Assembly (NCBI RefSeq): GCF_004916895.1
Contig: NZ_SNTZ01000001.1
Span: 962,263-1,026,262 of the forward strand
DNA: 64,000 nucleotides
Direction: 5' to 3'
Source: Flagellimonas alvinocaridis
GTDB lineage: Bacteria > Bacteroidota > Bacteroidia > Flavobacteriales > Flavobacteriaceae
Part shown: positions 7,202 to 15,120 of the stretch, in pieces
How the letters are laid out: each line of letters begins with the position of its first letter
How positions within the stretch are numbered: the stretch's first letter is position 1
Made by a program: the position numbers and the translations under genes
The notes under the pieces: model-generated
Database searches by the model: none
The model's input: the letters and a program-made list of their open reading frames with translations, nothing else
What the model was told of the DNA's origin: nothing

Positions 7202-10105
7202 ATGAACTACGATTTCCGTGACATTGAAGCCAAATGGCAGAAGTACTGGGCAGAAAATGAAACCTTTAAGGCAATCAACGATTCTGACAAGCCCAAATTT
7301 TATGCCTTGTCCATGTTCCCCTATCCTTCTGGGGCAGGATTGCACGTAGGGCACCCATTGGGGTACATTGCCACGGACATCTATTCCCGTTATAAAAGGC
7401 ATAAAGGGTTCAACGTGTTGCATCCCATGGGGTACGATTCCTTCGGGTTGCCCGCGGAGCAGTACGCCATTCAAACCGGACAACACCCTGCGATCACTAC
7501 CGAAAACAATATTAAAAGGTATCGCGAGCAGTTGGACAGGTTGGGCTTTTCGTTCGATTGGAGCAGGGAAGTGCGCACTTCCAATCCGGGATATTACAAA
7601 TGGACACAGTGGATCTTCATCCAATTGTTCAACTCATGGTACAATAAAAGTTCCGATAAAGCTGAAGCCATTGAGACTTTGGTCTCCCTTTTTGAAAAGG
7701 AAGGGAATACAGCGGTAGAAGCTGTTTGTGATGAGGATGCACCCAATTTTGGTGCAGCGGAATGGAACGCGTTTTCTGAAAAGGAAAAGCAAGAGATCCT
7801 TTTAAAATACAGACTCACGTATTTGGCTGATACCGAAGTGAACTGGTGTCCGGCCTTGGGCACGGTTTTGGCCAATGATGAGATCGTAAATGGCGTATCC
7901 GAGCGTGGAGGTCATCCCGTCATCCGAAAAAAAATGACGCAATGGAGCATGCGTATCACAGCTTATGCCCAACGCTTGCTAGATGGATTGAACAAGATTG
8001 ATTGGCCACAGCCGCTAAAAGATTCCCAGACCAATTGGATCGGTCGTTCCGAAGGAGCTTCGGTGACTTTCAATGTCATTCCAAATGCAGATGTCACTTC
8101 GAGCGCAGTCGAGAAGCCGGACACGATTGAGGTCTTCACCACCCGCCCCGATACCATTTTTGGGGTAAGTTTTATGACCTTGGCCCCTGAGCATGATTTG
8201 GTGCCCAAAATCACCACTCCAGAACAAAAAGCTGAGGTGGAAGCCTATGTGGAGGCCACGGCAAAGCGTTCCGAGCGGGATCGTATGGCCGATGTAAAAA
8301 CCATTTCAGGGGTGTTTACCGGAGCATATGCAGAGCATCCATTTACCAAGGAGCCTGTTCCCATTTGGATTGGCGACTATGTTTTGGCCAGCTACGGAAC
8401 CGGAGCGGTGATGGCCGTGCCTTGTGGTGATCAACGGGATTACGATTTCGCCAAACATTATAATATAGCCATCCCCAATATTTTTGAAGGGGTGGATATT
8501 TCCGAAGAGGCTTTTGCCGATAAGGCGACAACCATTATTGCCAATTCCGACTTTTTGAATGGGCTTTCTTATAAAGAGGCCACTAAAAAAGTGATTGCAG
8601 AGTTGGAGAAAATTGGACATGGAGTGGGTAAGGTGAACTATCGCCTTCGTGATGCCGTCTTCAGCAGGCAACGCTATTGGGGAGAACCCTTCCCGGTGTA
8701 TTATGTAGATGGGATGCCCCAGATGATTGATTTGGAACACTTGCCTTTGGAATTGCCCGAAGTGGAGAAATATCTTCCCACTGAAACTGGCGAACCGCCC
8801 TTGGGTAATGCTACAACCTGGGCTTGGGACCGCCTCAAGGCGGAAGTAGTCAGCAATGAGCTCATTGATCATGTTAACGTATTTCCTTTGGAGTTGAACA
8901 CCATGCCGGGTTGGGCAGGAAGTTCCCAATACTTTAATCGATATATGGACCCGCGCAACGATGAGGCCATCTTCTCTCCGGAGGCCATTGGATATTGGCA
9001 GGATGTGGACCTATATATTGGAGGCAGCGAACATGCTACGGGCCACCTGTTGTATTCCCGTTTTTGGCAGAAGTTTATGTTTGACAGAGGTTATGTGCCC
9101 AAGGACGAGTATGTCCAAAAGTTGATCAACCAAGGGATGATTACGGGGACGAGTGCATTTGTCTACCGAACTAAAATCAATGGTAAGGTGACCTTTATTT
9201 CAAAAGGGAAGATTAAAACTTATGCAGATTATTTGATTGAGATTACCGATGGAGCCGATTTCGACTTGAAACCAGAACAGTTTGGCACAAGTGCTTTGCA
9301 AAAAATCCATGCGGATGTTTCTTTGGTGAATGCCTCCGATGAGTTGGATGTTGAAGCCTTCAAAAAATGGCAACCGGAATATAAGGATGCCGAGTTCATC
9401 TTGGAAGATGGAAAGTATATTGTAGGTCGCGAAGTTGAAAAAATGTCCAAATCCAAGTACAATGTCGTCAACCCCGATGCTATTTGTGAGGAGTATGGGG
9501 CAGATTCCCTTCGTTTGTATGAAATGTTCTTGGGTCCCTTGGAGCAATCCAAACCGTGGAACACTGCAGGAATTACAGGAGTGCATTCCTTCCTTAAAAA
9601 ACTGTGGCGTCTTTTTGAGGTCATTGAGGATAAAGAACCCACGGCCGATAATTTGAAAACGCTGCACAAGACCATCAAGAAAGTGGAGGAGGATATCGAG
9701 AACTTCTCGTTCAATACTTCCGTGTCCACCTTTATGATTTGTGTGAACGAACTTACCGCTCAAAAATGTACCAGCAGGGCTATTTTTGAACAGTTGGCCA
9801 TTTTGGTGTCACCCTACGCGCCCCATATTGCGGAGGAGCTTTGGGAGCGATTGGGCCATACCGAGTCCATTGCCGAAGCACCTTTCCCAAAGTTTGAGGA
9901 GAAATATCTAGTAGAGAGCAGCAAAGAATACCCCATTTCCTTTAATGGAAAAATGCGCTTTAAGTTGGAGTTGCCCTTGGATATGGGCAAAGACGAGATA
10001 GAAGCCGCGGTTCTGGCCCATGAAAAGACCCAGGAACAATTGCAGGGCCGTACTCCCAAAAAGGTGATTGTGGTACCCGGTAAGATTGTGAATATTGTAG
10101 GGTAA
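7202..10105 (+). CDS. leuS: leucine--tRNA ligase
   Basis: LeuRS charges tRNA-Leu in the cytoplasm. The 967-residue class I synthetase has the HIGH-type motif in PYPSGAGLHVGHPLGY near the N-terminus and the KMSKS loop in VEKMSKSKYNVVNP near residue 750. The editing (CP1) domain sits between them, with TRPDTIFG and GTGAVMAVPCGDQRDYDF visible. An insert of about 40 residues follows the HIGH half (SSDKAEAIETL...), and a long insert precedes KMSKS; both are usual in Bacteroidetes LeuRS. A 15-base longer start (7187) exists, but MNYDFRDIEAKWQ is the conserved N-terminus and the promoter geometry supports it. It is divergent from ftsX. Confidence 0.97.
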   Translation: MNYDFRDIEAKWQKYWAENETFKAINDSDKPKFYALSMFPYPSGAGLHVGHPLGYIATDIYSRYKRHKGFNVLHPMGYDSFGLPAEQYAIQTGQHPAITTENNIKRYREQLDRLGFSFDWSREVRTSNPGYYKWTQWIFIQLFNSWYNKSSDKAEAIETLVSLFEKEGNTAVEAVCDEDAPNFGAAEWNAFSEKEKQEILLKYRLTYLADTEVNWCPALGTVLANDEIVNGVSERGGHPVIRKKMTQWSMRITAYAQRLLDGLNKIDWPQPLKDSQTNWIGRSEGASVTFNVIPNADVTSSAVEKPDTIEVFTTRPDTIFGVSFMTLAPEHDLVPKITTPEQKAEVEAYVEATAKRSERDRMADVKTISGVFTGAYAEHPFTKEPVPIWIGDYVLASYGTGAVMAVPCGDQRDYDFAKHYNIAIPNIFEGVDISEEAFADKATTIIANSDFLNGLSYKEATKKVIAELEKIGHGVGKVNYRLRDAVFSRQRYWGEPFPVYYVDGMPQMIDLEHLPLELPEVEKYLPTETGEPPLGNATTWAWDRLKAEVVSNELIDHVNVFPLELNTMPGWAGSSQYFNRYMDPRNDEAIFSPEAIGYWQDVDLYIGGSEHATGHLLYSRFWQKFMFDRGYVPKDEYVQKLINQGMITGTSAFVYRTKINGKVTFISKGKIKTYADYLIEITDGADFDLKPEQFGTSALQKIHADVSLVNASDELDVEAFKKWQPEYKDAEFILEDGKYIVGREVEKMSKSKYNVVNPDAICEEYGADSLRLYEMFLGPLEQSKPWNTAGITGVHSFLKKLWRLFEVIEDKEPTADNLKTLHKTIKKVEEDIENFSFNTSVSTFMICVNELTAQKCTSRAIFEQLAILVSPYAPHIAEELWERLGHTESIAEAPFPKFEEKYLVESSKEYPISFNGKMRFKLELPLDMGKDEIEAAVLAHEKTQEQLQGRTPKKVIVVPGKIVNIVG

Positions 10106-10204
10106 GCGAGGCTTCTCAAAAGACAGTAAATCTCTACGGATAATCTTTACGATGCGATGAGCAGTCATCCATAAAGTCCCTACATTTAGGGCAAATAACC
10201 AACC

Positions 10205-10459
10205 ATGGACACTATTGAGATCATTGGCCTTGTTGCGGCCACCCTAACCACCAGTTCATTTATTCCGCAAGTTTATAAGGCGTGGCGGCACAAATCTACC
10301 CGGGATGTTTCCCTTACCATGTATTTGGCCTTTTTCATTGGAACCATGCTGTGGCTATACTACGGTTATGTGCATGAGAGCCTAGCCATAATATTGGCGA
10401 ATGGTATAACTGGTATTTTGGTCATTGTAATGCTTGTTTTAAAAATAAAACACAAATAG
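10205..10459 (+). CDS. SemiSWEET-type sugar transporter (PQ-loop protein)
   Basis: An 84-residue inner-membrane protein with three transmembrane helices, the size and layout of a bacterial SemiSWEET, which works as a homodimer that transports sugars by facilitated diffusion. Helix 1 contains the PQ motif in TSSFIPQVYKAWRHKSTRDVS, and the LYYGYVHESLAIILANGI stretch is also typical. The substrate cannot be read from the sequence. It stands alone between leuS and ald, about 100 bases downstream of leuS. Confidence 0.88.
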   Translation: MDTIEIIGLVAATLTTSSFIPQVYKAWRHKSTRDVSLTMYLAFFIGTMLWLYYGYVHESLAIILANGITGILVIVMLVLKIKHK

Positions 10460-10471
10460 TCCAATCTACCC

Positions 10472-10542
10472 CCCTTATTTTTTAGGGTACTTTACAATAA
10501 TATATTATTAAATATAGATTGACCCCATAAAAAAATAGGGTA
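10472..10542. repeat. two AT-rich arms with GGGT ends upstream of ald
   Basis: Within the 197-base gap before ald, an arm at 10472-10489 (CCCTTATTTTTTAGGGTA) and an arm at 10522-10542 share TAGGGTA and are roughly reverse-complementary in their A/T cores. Each arm can also fold on itself with a CCC/GGG clamp. This could be an operator pair or a large weak hairpin in the ald leader. No function is assigned; the rest of the gap is AT-rich and otherwise featureless. Confidence 0.3.
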
Positions 10543-10656
10543 TAATGTAAATTTTATGTGAAATTTATCTGGCAACCCCTACATTTTATCGATTTCATTT
10601 CTTTGATTCCAGTTTTTATAACAACTTTGGGTATAGTAACCATAAAACACAACAAG

Positions 10657-11757
10657 ATGATTGTAGGGGTGCCTAAAGAAATCAAAAGCAGTGAAGGCCG
10701 AGTTGGTATGACACCAGCTGGGGTTTTTGAATTGGTGAAGAATTACCACACCGTTTATGTGCAATCTGGCGCAGGTGAGGGCAGTGGTTTTTTTGACAAA
10801 GATTACCAACAAGCCGGGGCGACTGTTCTGGATACCATTGAACAGGTGTATGCTAAGAGTGATATGATCGTGAAGGTCAAAGAACCTATTGCCGAGGAGT
10901 ACGATTTGGTTCAAGAAGGGCAGATTGTTTTTACCTACTTTCATTTTGCTTCGAGTGAGGCCTTGACGCAGGCCATGATTAAAAGCAAGGGAATCTGTAT
11001 TGCATATGAGACTGTTGAGGATGAGGAGGGTACACTGCCCTTGTTGACCCCTATGTCTGAAGTGGCCGGAAGAATGGCCATTCAACAAGGAGCCAAGTAT
11101 TTGGAAAAACCCGTAAAGGGCCGTGGAGTGCTTTTGGGAGGAGTTCCAGGTGTTGCTCCAGGCCGTGTGTTGATCCTTGGGGCAGGAACCGTGGGCATTC
11201 AGGCTGCAAAAATGGCAGCAGGACTTGGTGCACACGTAACCATTTTGGATGTCAATATGAAACGGCTTCGCTATGTAAACGATATTATGCCAAGTCATGT
11301 GGTAACGGAGTTTTCAAATGAGTTCAACATCAGAAAGCATATACAATCCCATGACCTTATAATAGGGGGCGTGTTGTTGAAAGGGGCCAAGGCGCCCAAT
11401 CTGATCACTAGGGATATGCTCAAAGACATGCGACCAGGAACGGTTATCGTGGATGTGGCGGTGGACCAAGGAGGATGCGTGGAGACTACCAAGCCAACCA
11501 CACACGGCAACCCCGTATATATTATTGATGATGTGGTCCATTACTGCGTGGCCAATATGCCCGGAGCCGTGCCCTATACGTCAACCGTGGCCTTGACGAA
11601 TGTAACTTTGCCCTATGTGCTGAAATTGGCCAATATGGGCTGGCGAAGTGCCTGCAATTTGGATAAGACCTTGGCCAAAGGGTTGAATATTGTTGAAGGA
11701 GAAGTGGTATACAAAGAAATTGTTGAGGCTTTTCATTGGGAATCTGCTTTGGCGTAA
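10657..11757 (+). CDS. ald: alanine dehydrogenase
   Basis: Ald interconverts L-alanine and pyruvate plus ammonia with NAD, allowing alanine use as a carbon and nitrogen source. The 366-residue product begins MIVGVPKEIKSSEGRVGMTP, the standard family N-terminus; a longer GTG-initiated reading at 10558 adds only 33 non-family residues. The catalytic Lys/His region (MIVKVKEPIAEEYDLVQEGQ), FTYFHFA, and the Rossmann motif ILGAGTVGIQAAKMAAGLGA near residue 170 are all present. It has its own terminator at 11782. A region of paired AT-rich repeats lies upstream; no clean -7 box is visible there. An Lrp/AsnC regulator, a class that often controls ald, is found 3 kb away but is linked to a different enzyme. 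Confidence 0.95.
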   Translation: MIVGVPKEIKSSEGRVGMTPAGVFELVKNYHTVYVQSGAGEGSGFFDKDYQQAGATVLDTIEQVYAKSDMIVKVKEPIAEEYDLVQEGQIVFTYFHFASSEALTQAMIKSKGICIAYETVEDEEGTLPLLTPMSEVAGRMAIQQGAKYLEKPVKGRGVLLGGVPGVAPGRVLILGAGTVGIQAAKMAAGLGAHVTILDVNMKRLRYVNDIMPSHVVTEFSNEFNIRKHIQSHDLIIGGVLLKGAKAPNLITRDMLKDMRPGTVIVDVAVDQGGCVETTKPTTHGNPVYIIDDVVHYCVANMPGAVPYTSTVALTNVTLPYVLKLANMGWRSACNLDKTLAKGLNIVEGEVVYKEIVEAFHWESALA

Positions 11758-11781
11758 AAACATACATTTTGTCAGTAGAAG

Positions 11782-11810
11782 AACCCCGCCGAACCTTGGC
11801 GGGGTTTTTG
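11782..11810 (+). terminator. intrinsic terminator after ald
   Basis: Stem AACCCCGCC / GGCGGGGTT with an 8-base loop, followed by a short T run. It separates ald from the zinc peptidase gene. Confidence 0.85.
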
Positions 11811-11851
11811 TTGTAATATGGTATATTTATAAGACCAAAAATCGAATAGTT

Positions 11852-12553
11852 ATGATGACATATTATATATTGATCGGTGGAATTGCACTGGTGAGTTGGT
11901 TGGTGAGCAACAAACTGAAAAGTAAGTTCAAGAAATACTCCCAAGTACATCTGAGAAATGGCATGAGTGGTGCAGAGATTGCACAAAAAATGCTTGATGA
12001 CCATGGTATCCGTGATGTAAAGGTAATTTCTACCCCAGGAATGCTTACGGACCACTATAATCCAAAAAACAAGACCGTTAACCTTAGCGAAGGCGTTTAC
12101 AGTCAACGTAATGCCGCCGCCGCCGCCGTGGCTGCCCATGAATGTGGACACGCGGTACAACATGCCCAAGCGTATGAATGGTTGACCATGCGATCCAAAT
12201 TGGTTCCTGTGGTAAGCGTAACTTCGGGAATGTCTACTTGGGTCGTATTTGGAGGTATCGCCTTAATGGCGGCTACAGGTGTTGCGGGTGGAATTGGCTT
12301 CTATATTGCCGTGGCCGGTTTGGTGATGATGGGGATGGCTACACTATTCAGCTTTGTGACCTTGCCTGTTGAGTACGATGCCAGTAAGCGGGCCTTGGTG
12401 TGGTTGAAGCAAAAAAACATGGTGAGCCAGCAAGAATATGCAGGAGCCGAGGACGCCCTAAAATGGGCGGCACGAACCTATTTGGTAGCTGCGTTGGGCG
12501 CATTGGCCTCACTACTTTATTGGGCCTTACAAGTGTTTGGAAGTAGGGATTAA
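11852..12553 (+). CDS. membrane zinc metallopeptidase (Zn_peptidase_2 family)
   Basis: A 233-residue integral membrane protein of the neutral zinc metallopeptidase family (formerly DUF/YugP type). The zinc-binding helix reads AAAAAVAAHECGHAVQHAQ at about residues 88-106, with HECGH as the metal motif. An N-terminal membrane helix precedes the catalytic domain, and three more hydrophobic segments follow (about residues 128-148, 150-175 and 212-230). The segment LPVEYDASKRAL is also conserved in the family, and its Glu may be the third zinc ligand. I start at the first of two adjacent ATGs; an in-frame extension into ald is not credible because it crosses the ald terminator. Substrate unknown. 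Confidence 0.88.
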   Translation: MMTYYILIGGIALVSWLVSNKLKSKFKKYSQVHLRNGMSGAEIAQKMLDDHGIRDVKVISTPGMLTDHYNPKNKTVNLSEGVYSQRNAAAAAVAAHECGHAVQHAQAYEWLTMRSKLVPVVSVTSGMSTWVVFGGIALMAATGVAGGIGFYIAVAGLVMMGMATLFSFVTLPVEYDASKRALVWLKQKNMVSQQEYAGAEDALKWAARTYLVAALGALASLLYWALQVFGSRD

Positions 12554-12580
12554 CAATGTTTTTAAGAATAAATTATAAGC

Positions 12581-12612
12581 CTGCCCGGAGTCAATCCGAG
12601 CAGGTTTTTTTC
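12581..12612 (+). terminator. intrinsic terminator after the zinc peptidase
   Basis: Stem CCTGCCCGGA / TCCGAGCAGG (one mismatch), loop GTCAA, then seven T. Confidence 0.85.
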
Positions 12613-12641
12613 TTGTCATAACCTCTTGCTATATTTTTTGT

Positions 12642-12649
12642 AGCTTTGC
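12642..12649 (+). promoter_or_regulatory. candidate -7 box of the HxlR-DinB pair
   Basis: TAGCTTTG matches TAnnTTTG exactly, ends 18 bases before the ATG at 12668, and lies just downstream of a terminator. The nearest TTG is 25 bases upstream of the box, wider than usual. Confidence 0.5.
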
Positions 12650-12667
12650 TATTAAAATTATAGCATT

Positions 12668-13012
12668 ATGAAAATACCTGTTCCCGGTCAACCAGTTCGT
12701 GGCTCCAAAACGGGTCAGCCTATTATGGCTTTGCTCGATTTGTTGGGCAGAAGTTGGGCCATGGGGATTATATGGCACTTGTATTCTGGACCCAGTACTT
12801 TTCGGGATTTACAAGATTATTGTGAGTCCATTTCACCAAATACACTTAACACTAGGCTCAAAGAACTCCGGGAATGCCATTTGATTACCAGAACAATGGA
12901 TGGTTACAGTCTCACCGAGCAAGGGGTGGAATTGTTTGAACTTTTAAAGCCAATGGGTTCATGGGCTCGACATAACTGGGCCAAAAGTTTTGAGAACGAC
13001 AATCAAAAATAA
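12668..13012 (+). CDS. HxlR-family winged-helix transcriptional regulator
   Basis: A 114-residue DNA-binding protein of the HxlR (DUF24) family. The winged-helix core runs from about residue 20: ALLDLLGRSWAMGIIWHLY, then the recognition helix SISPNTLNTRLKELRECHLI and the wing TMDGYSLTEQGVEL. Many family members sense electrophiles through a Cys near the N-terminus; here the cysteines are at the 'DYCESIS' and 'RECHL' positions instead, so the signal is unclear. It is followed after two bases by the DinB-family gene, and the two share one promoter and one terminator. Confidence 0.88.
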   Translation: MKIPVPGQPVRGSKTGQPIMALLDLLGRSWAMGIIWHLYSGPSTFRDLQDYCESISPNTLNTRLKELRECHLITRTMDGYSLTEQGVELFELLKPMGSWARHNWAKSFENDNQK

Positions 13013-13014
13013 CT

Positions 13015-13557
13015 ATGAGAAACATTAAAAAACCGCTTCAGGGAGAATACCCATCATATTCACATATTTATATGGATTTGATGGAAGATGATGGTAAGGT
13101 TTTGGAGCATCTCTGGCAAAATTTTCTTGAGATTAAGGATTGTATCCAATCCCTTCCAAAAGAGAAATTAACGTATCGTTATGCCGAGGATAAATGGACC
13201 ATTAAAGAGATTTTGGTACACCTTATTGATGATGAACGGATTTTTGCTTATCGGGCGTTGCGTTATGCCCGAAACGATAGTACACCGCTTCATGGGTTTG
13301 ACCAAGATGAATATGCCAAGTTTTCCGACGCCAATAGTAGAAGCTTGGAAAGTATATTTGAAGAGTATGAATGGGTAAGAAAATCTACCATTGCCCTATT
13401 TGAGTATTTGCCAGAAGAAAGTTTTACCCGAGGGGGAGAAGGTATTGATCATGATGGAAGTATTATCAACAAAAGAACGGTTCGGGGATTGGCTTATCAT
13501 ATTGCGGGGCATGAACTACGACATTTTAACATCATTAAAGAACGATACCTAAACTAA
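13015..13557 (+). CDS. DinB-superfamily metal-dependent protein
   Basis: A 180-residue four-helix-bundle protein of the DinB/YfiT-like superfamily. The presumed metal ligands are the His of HLIDDERIF (about residue 72) and the two His of YHIAGHELRHFNII near the C-terminus, in the usual spacing. Family members include thiol S-transferases and other poorly known enzymes; the exact reaction cannot be read here. The gene starts two bases after the HxlR regulator stop, so it is very likely the regulator's partner or target. No signal peptide. It ends at a shared bidirectional terminator. Confidence 0.85.
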   Translation: MRNIKKPLQGEYPSYSHIYMDLMEDDGKVLEHLWQNFLEIKDCIQSLPKEKLTYRYAEDKWTIKEILVHLIDDERIFAYRALRYARNDSTPLHGFDQDEYAKFSDANSRSLESIFEEYEWVRKSTIALFEYLPEESFTRGGEGIDHDGSIINKRTVRGLAYHIAGHELRHFNIIKERYLN

Positions 13558-13580
13558 AAACGGGGCCAGAGGCCCCGTTT
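13558..13580. terminator. bidirectional terminator between DinB-family gene and ferritin gene
   Basis: Perfect inverted repeat AAACGGGGCC - AGA - GGCCCCGTTT, serving the plus-strand DinB gene and the convergent ferritin gene. Confidence 0.85.
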
Positions 13581-13603
13581 CATTGGTATTTATTTTTTTG
13601 AAC

Positions 13604-14122
13604 CTATTCCATCCAATTGGCTACTTGATTGTCGATCATCTGAAGTCCTACACCTTCCGTGCCGGTCACCGCGATCATGTCCAAGATGTCACGTATGGTG
13701 TTCTCCTCTTCAACTTGCTCCAGAACAAACCAGTCCAAGAAGCGCTCAGTAGCTATATCTCCCAGTTCACGGGCTTTTTTTACAATGTTGTGAATGGACT
13801 TGGTAACGGCCACTTCATGCTCCAAGGTGCTTTCAAATACATCAACAATGGAAGAGTAGTCATGGTTGATTCCCGTAACTTCTGGAGATAGGGGATTTCC
13901 TCCTGTATCAATCAAAAATTCGAAAATCTTCATCATATGGCCACGCTCTTCCTCAGCTTGCTTGTAAAAGAATTTGGCACTGGTAAAAAACCCATTCTGC
14001 TCGCACCAAGACGCCATGGCCAAATAGGTGGCAGAAGCATGGGCTTCCATTTTTATCTGTCCGTTGAGCAAATCCATGGATTCTACTTTAATGCCCATAC
14101 TTTGTCTTGCTATATCTTTCAT
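13604..14122 (-). CDS. ftnA: ferritin
   Basis: A 172-residue non-haem ferritin, a cytoplasmic 24-mer iron store that oxidises Fe(II) and keeps it as a mineral core. The ferroxidase ligands are recognisable: Glu in NGQIKMEAHASATYLAM, the E-x-x-H of QAEEERGHMMKIFEF, and the C-terminal helix Glu/Gln set in FVLEQVEEENTIRDIL. The aromatic residue in ATYLAMASW is also typical. Length and helix order match bacterial FtnA, not the haem-bearing bacterioferritins. It has its own promoter box at 14151-14158. I see no Fur box that I would trust. Confidence 0.95.
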   Translation of the reverse strand: MKDIARQSMGIKVESMDLLNGQIKMEAHASATYLAMASWCEQNGFFTSAKFFYKQAEEERGHMMKIFEFLIDTGGNPLSPEVTGINHDYSSIVDVFESTLEHEVAVTKSIHNIVKKARELGDIATERFLDWFVLEQVEEENTIRDILDMIAVTGTEGVGLQMIDNQVANWME

Positions 14123-14150
14123 TTATATTGGGTTTATCAAGTTATACTAA

Positions 14151-14158
14151 CAAAAATA
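14151..14158 (-). promoter_or_regulatory. candidate -7 box of the ferritin gene
   Basis: On the minus strand TATTTTTG matches TAnnTTTG and ends 28 bases before the ferritin ATG (A at 14122). Confidence 0.5.
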
Positions 14159-14241
14159 CGGAATTTGATTCCGTTTTGGAAGTAACTCCTTTGTTTTAAG
14201 GCAGTTTTAGATTGAATAAAAATAGGTGGAAGAAAACAAAT

Positions 14242-14562
14242 CTAAATGGAGGCGGTCTCACGTTCTTCAGAAAGGCCCAAAGCAACAAAGCTATGGTCGA
14301 CCAATTGTTTTAAGTCCAAGACTTCTAAGGTATTAAGTACAAATAGATGCTCTTTGTTGCAAAGCATGAGTACCTCAAAGCCGTGTCTGTTCAAATCCCC
14401 GTCAAAATGATCTTCAATAGAGATGGACAATACCTTGTATCGGAGGGAAAGCAATTGGCAAAGTGACATTCGCACCATCTTTTGCCCAAAATCCACATAG
14501 AAACAACGTTCCTTCACGGATTGGTACAAAGTATAATATGTAGACTGATAAACTACATTCAT
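14242..14562 (-). CDS. small orphan protein with its own strong promoter
   Basis: A 106-residue protein that I do not recognise. It has no signal peptide or membrane helix, four cysteines, and a mixed hydrophobic pattern (FYVDFGQKMVRMSLCQLLSLRYKV, HGFEVLMLCNKEHLFVLN) suggesting a small alpha/beta cytoplasmic domain. The reading frame is believable because a near-ideal Bacteroidetes promoter ends five bases before its ATG, and the next Met is at residue 29. The message would be almost leaderless. It lies 39 bases downstream of an Lrp-type regulator on the same strand, about 120 bases upstream of the ferritin start on that strand. Confidence 0.65.
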   Translation of the reverse strand: MNVVYQSTYYTLYQSVKERCFYVDFGQKMVRMSLCQLLSLRYKVLSISIEDHFDGDLNRHGFEVLMLCNKEHLFVLNTLEVLDLKQLVDHSFVALGLSEERETASI

Positions 14563-14567
14563 GGGTA

Positions 14568-14599
14568 CAAATGTAAACTTTATTTAGATTGAATACAAA
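14568..14599 (-). promoter_or_regulatory. near-consensus -33/-7 promoter of the small orphan gene
   Basis: Reading the minus strand, TTTG (14599-14596), a 20-base spacer, then TACATTTG (14575-14568) match the Bacteroidetes consensus TTTG-N19-21-TAnnTTTG in every fixed base. The ATG begins five bases after the box, so the transcript should start at or just before the start codon. Confidence 0.7.
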
Positions 14600-14601
14600 T
14601 A

Positions 14602-15072
14602 TCAGATTTGAATTTGCCGATCTATTTGTTGGTCCAATGAAATGAAAGTTTCGGTTCGTGAAACGCCTTCAATTTGTTGGATTTTTTTATTGAGCACCTG
14701 CATAAGGTGTTCATTGTCGCGGCACAAGACTTTTATGAGTATGGACCAGTTTCCGGTGGTGTAATGGCATTCCAGAACCTCTGGGATTTTCTCAAGTTCC
14801 CTTACAGCCTGCGGATTGGCCATGGCTTTGTCTAAAAAGATGCCAATATATGCCATGGTAGTATAACCTAATACCTTGGGATTGATAACGAATTTTGACC
14901 CAGATAGGAGGCCAGAGCTTTCCAATTTTCGTAATCTTTGGTGAATGGCCGCCCCGGAAATACCAATGTTACGGGCAATTTCCAAAATGGGCCTCCGGGC
15001 ATCTTCCATCAAAAATCTTAGGATTTTCTTGTCGATGCCATCAATTTTAACCGAACTGTTATGATTTTTCAC
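14602..15072 (-). CDS. Lrp/AsnC-family transcriptional regulator
   Basis: A 156-residue regulator. The N-terminal winged helix-turn-helix spans about residues 10-60 (DGIDKKILRFLMEDARRP, then NIGISGAAIHQRLRKLESSGLL), followed by an RAM/ACT-type ligand-binding domain (LGYTTMAYIGIFLD ... GNWSILIKVLCRDNEHLMQVL). Such proteins form octameric rings and sense amino acids. It lies 48 bases downstream of the saccharopine-dehydrogenase-type gene on the same strand, so a role in regulating lysine-related metabolism is a reasonable inference. Confidence 0.92.
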   Translation of the reverse strand: MKNHNSSVKIDGIDKKILRFLMEDARRPILEIARNIGISGAAIHQRLRKLESSGLLSGSKFVINPKVLGYTTMAYIGIFLDKAMANPQAVRELEKIPEVLECHYTTGNWSILIKVLCRDNEHLMQVLNKKIQQIEGVSRTETFISLDQQIDRQIQI

Positions 15073-15120
15073 AGAAAAGATTTAAAACTGAAGCTAAAGA
15101 TATAGAAAATATGAATTCGG

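Noticed and set aside
8306..8929. A 207-codon antisense frame inside leuS
   Set aside because: leuS covers this region with fully conserved sequence; the antisense translation has no domain features or promoter.
10541..10547. TATAATG as a sigma-70 type -10 box for ald
   Set aside because: Bacteroidetes promoters use TAnnTTTG; in this AT-rich stretch the match is expected by chance.
11522..12169. A 215-codon antisense frame across ald and the zinc peptidase
   Set aside because: It spans a terminator and two clear plus-strand genes.
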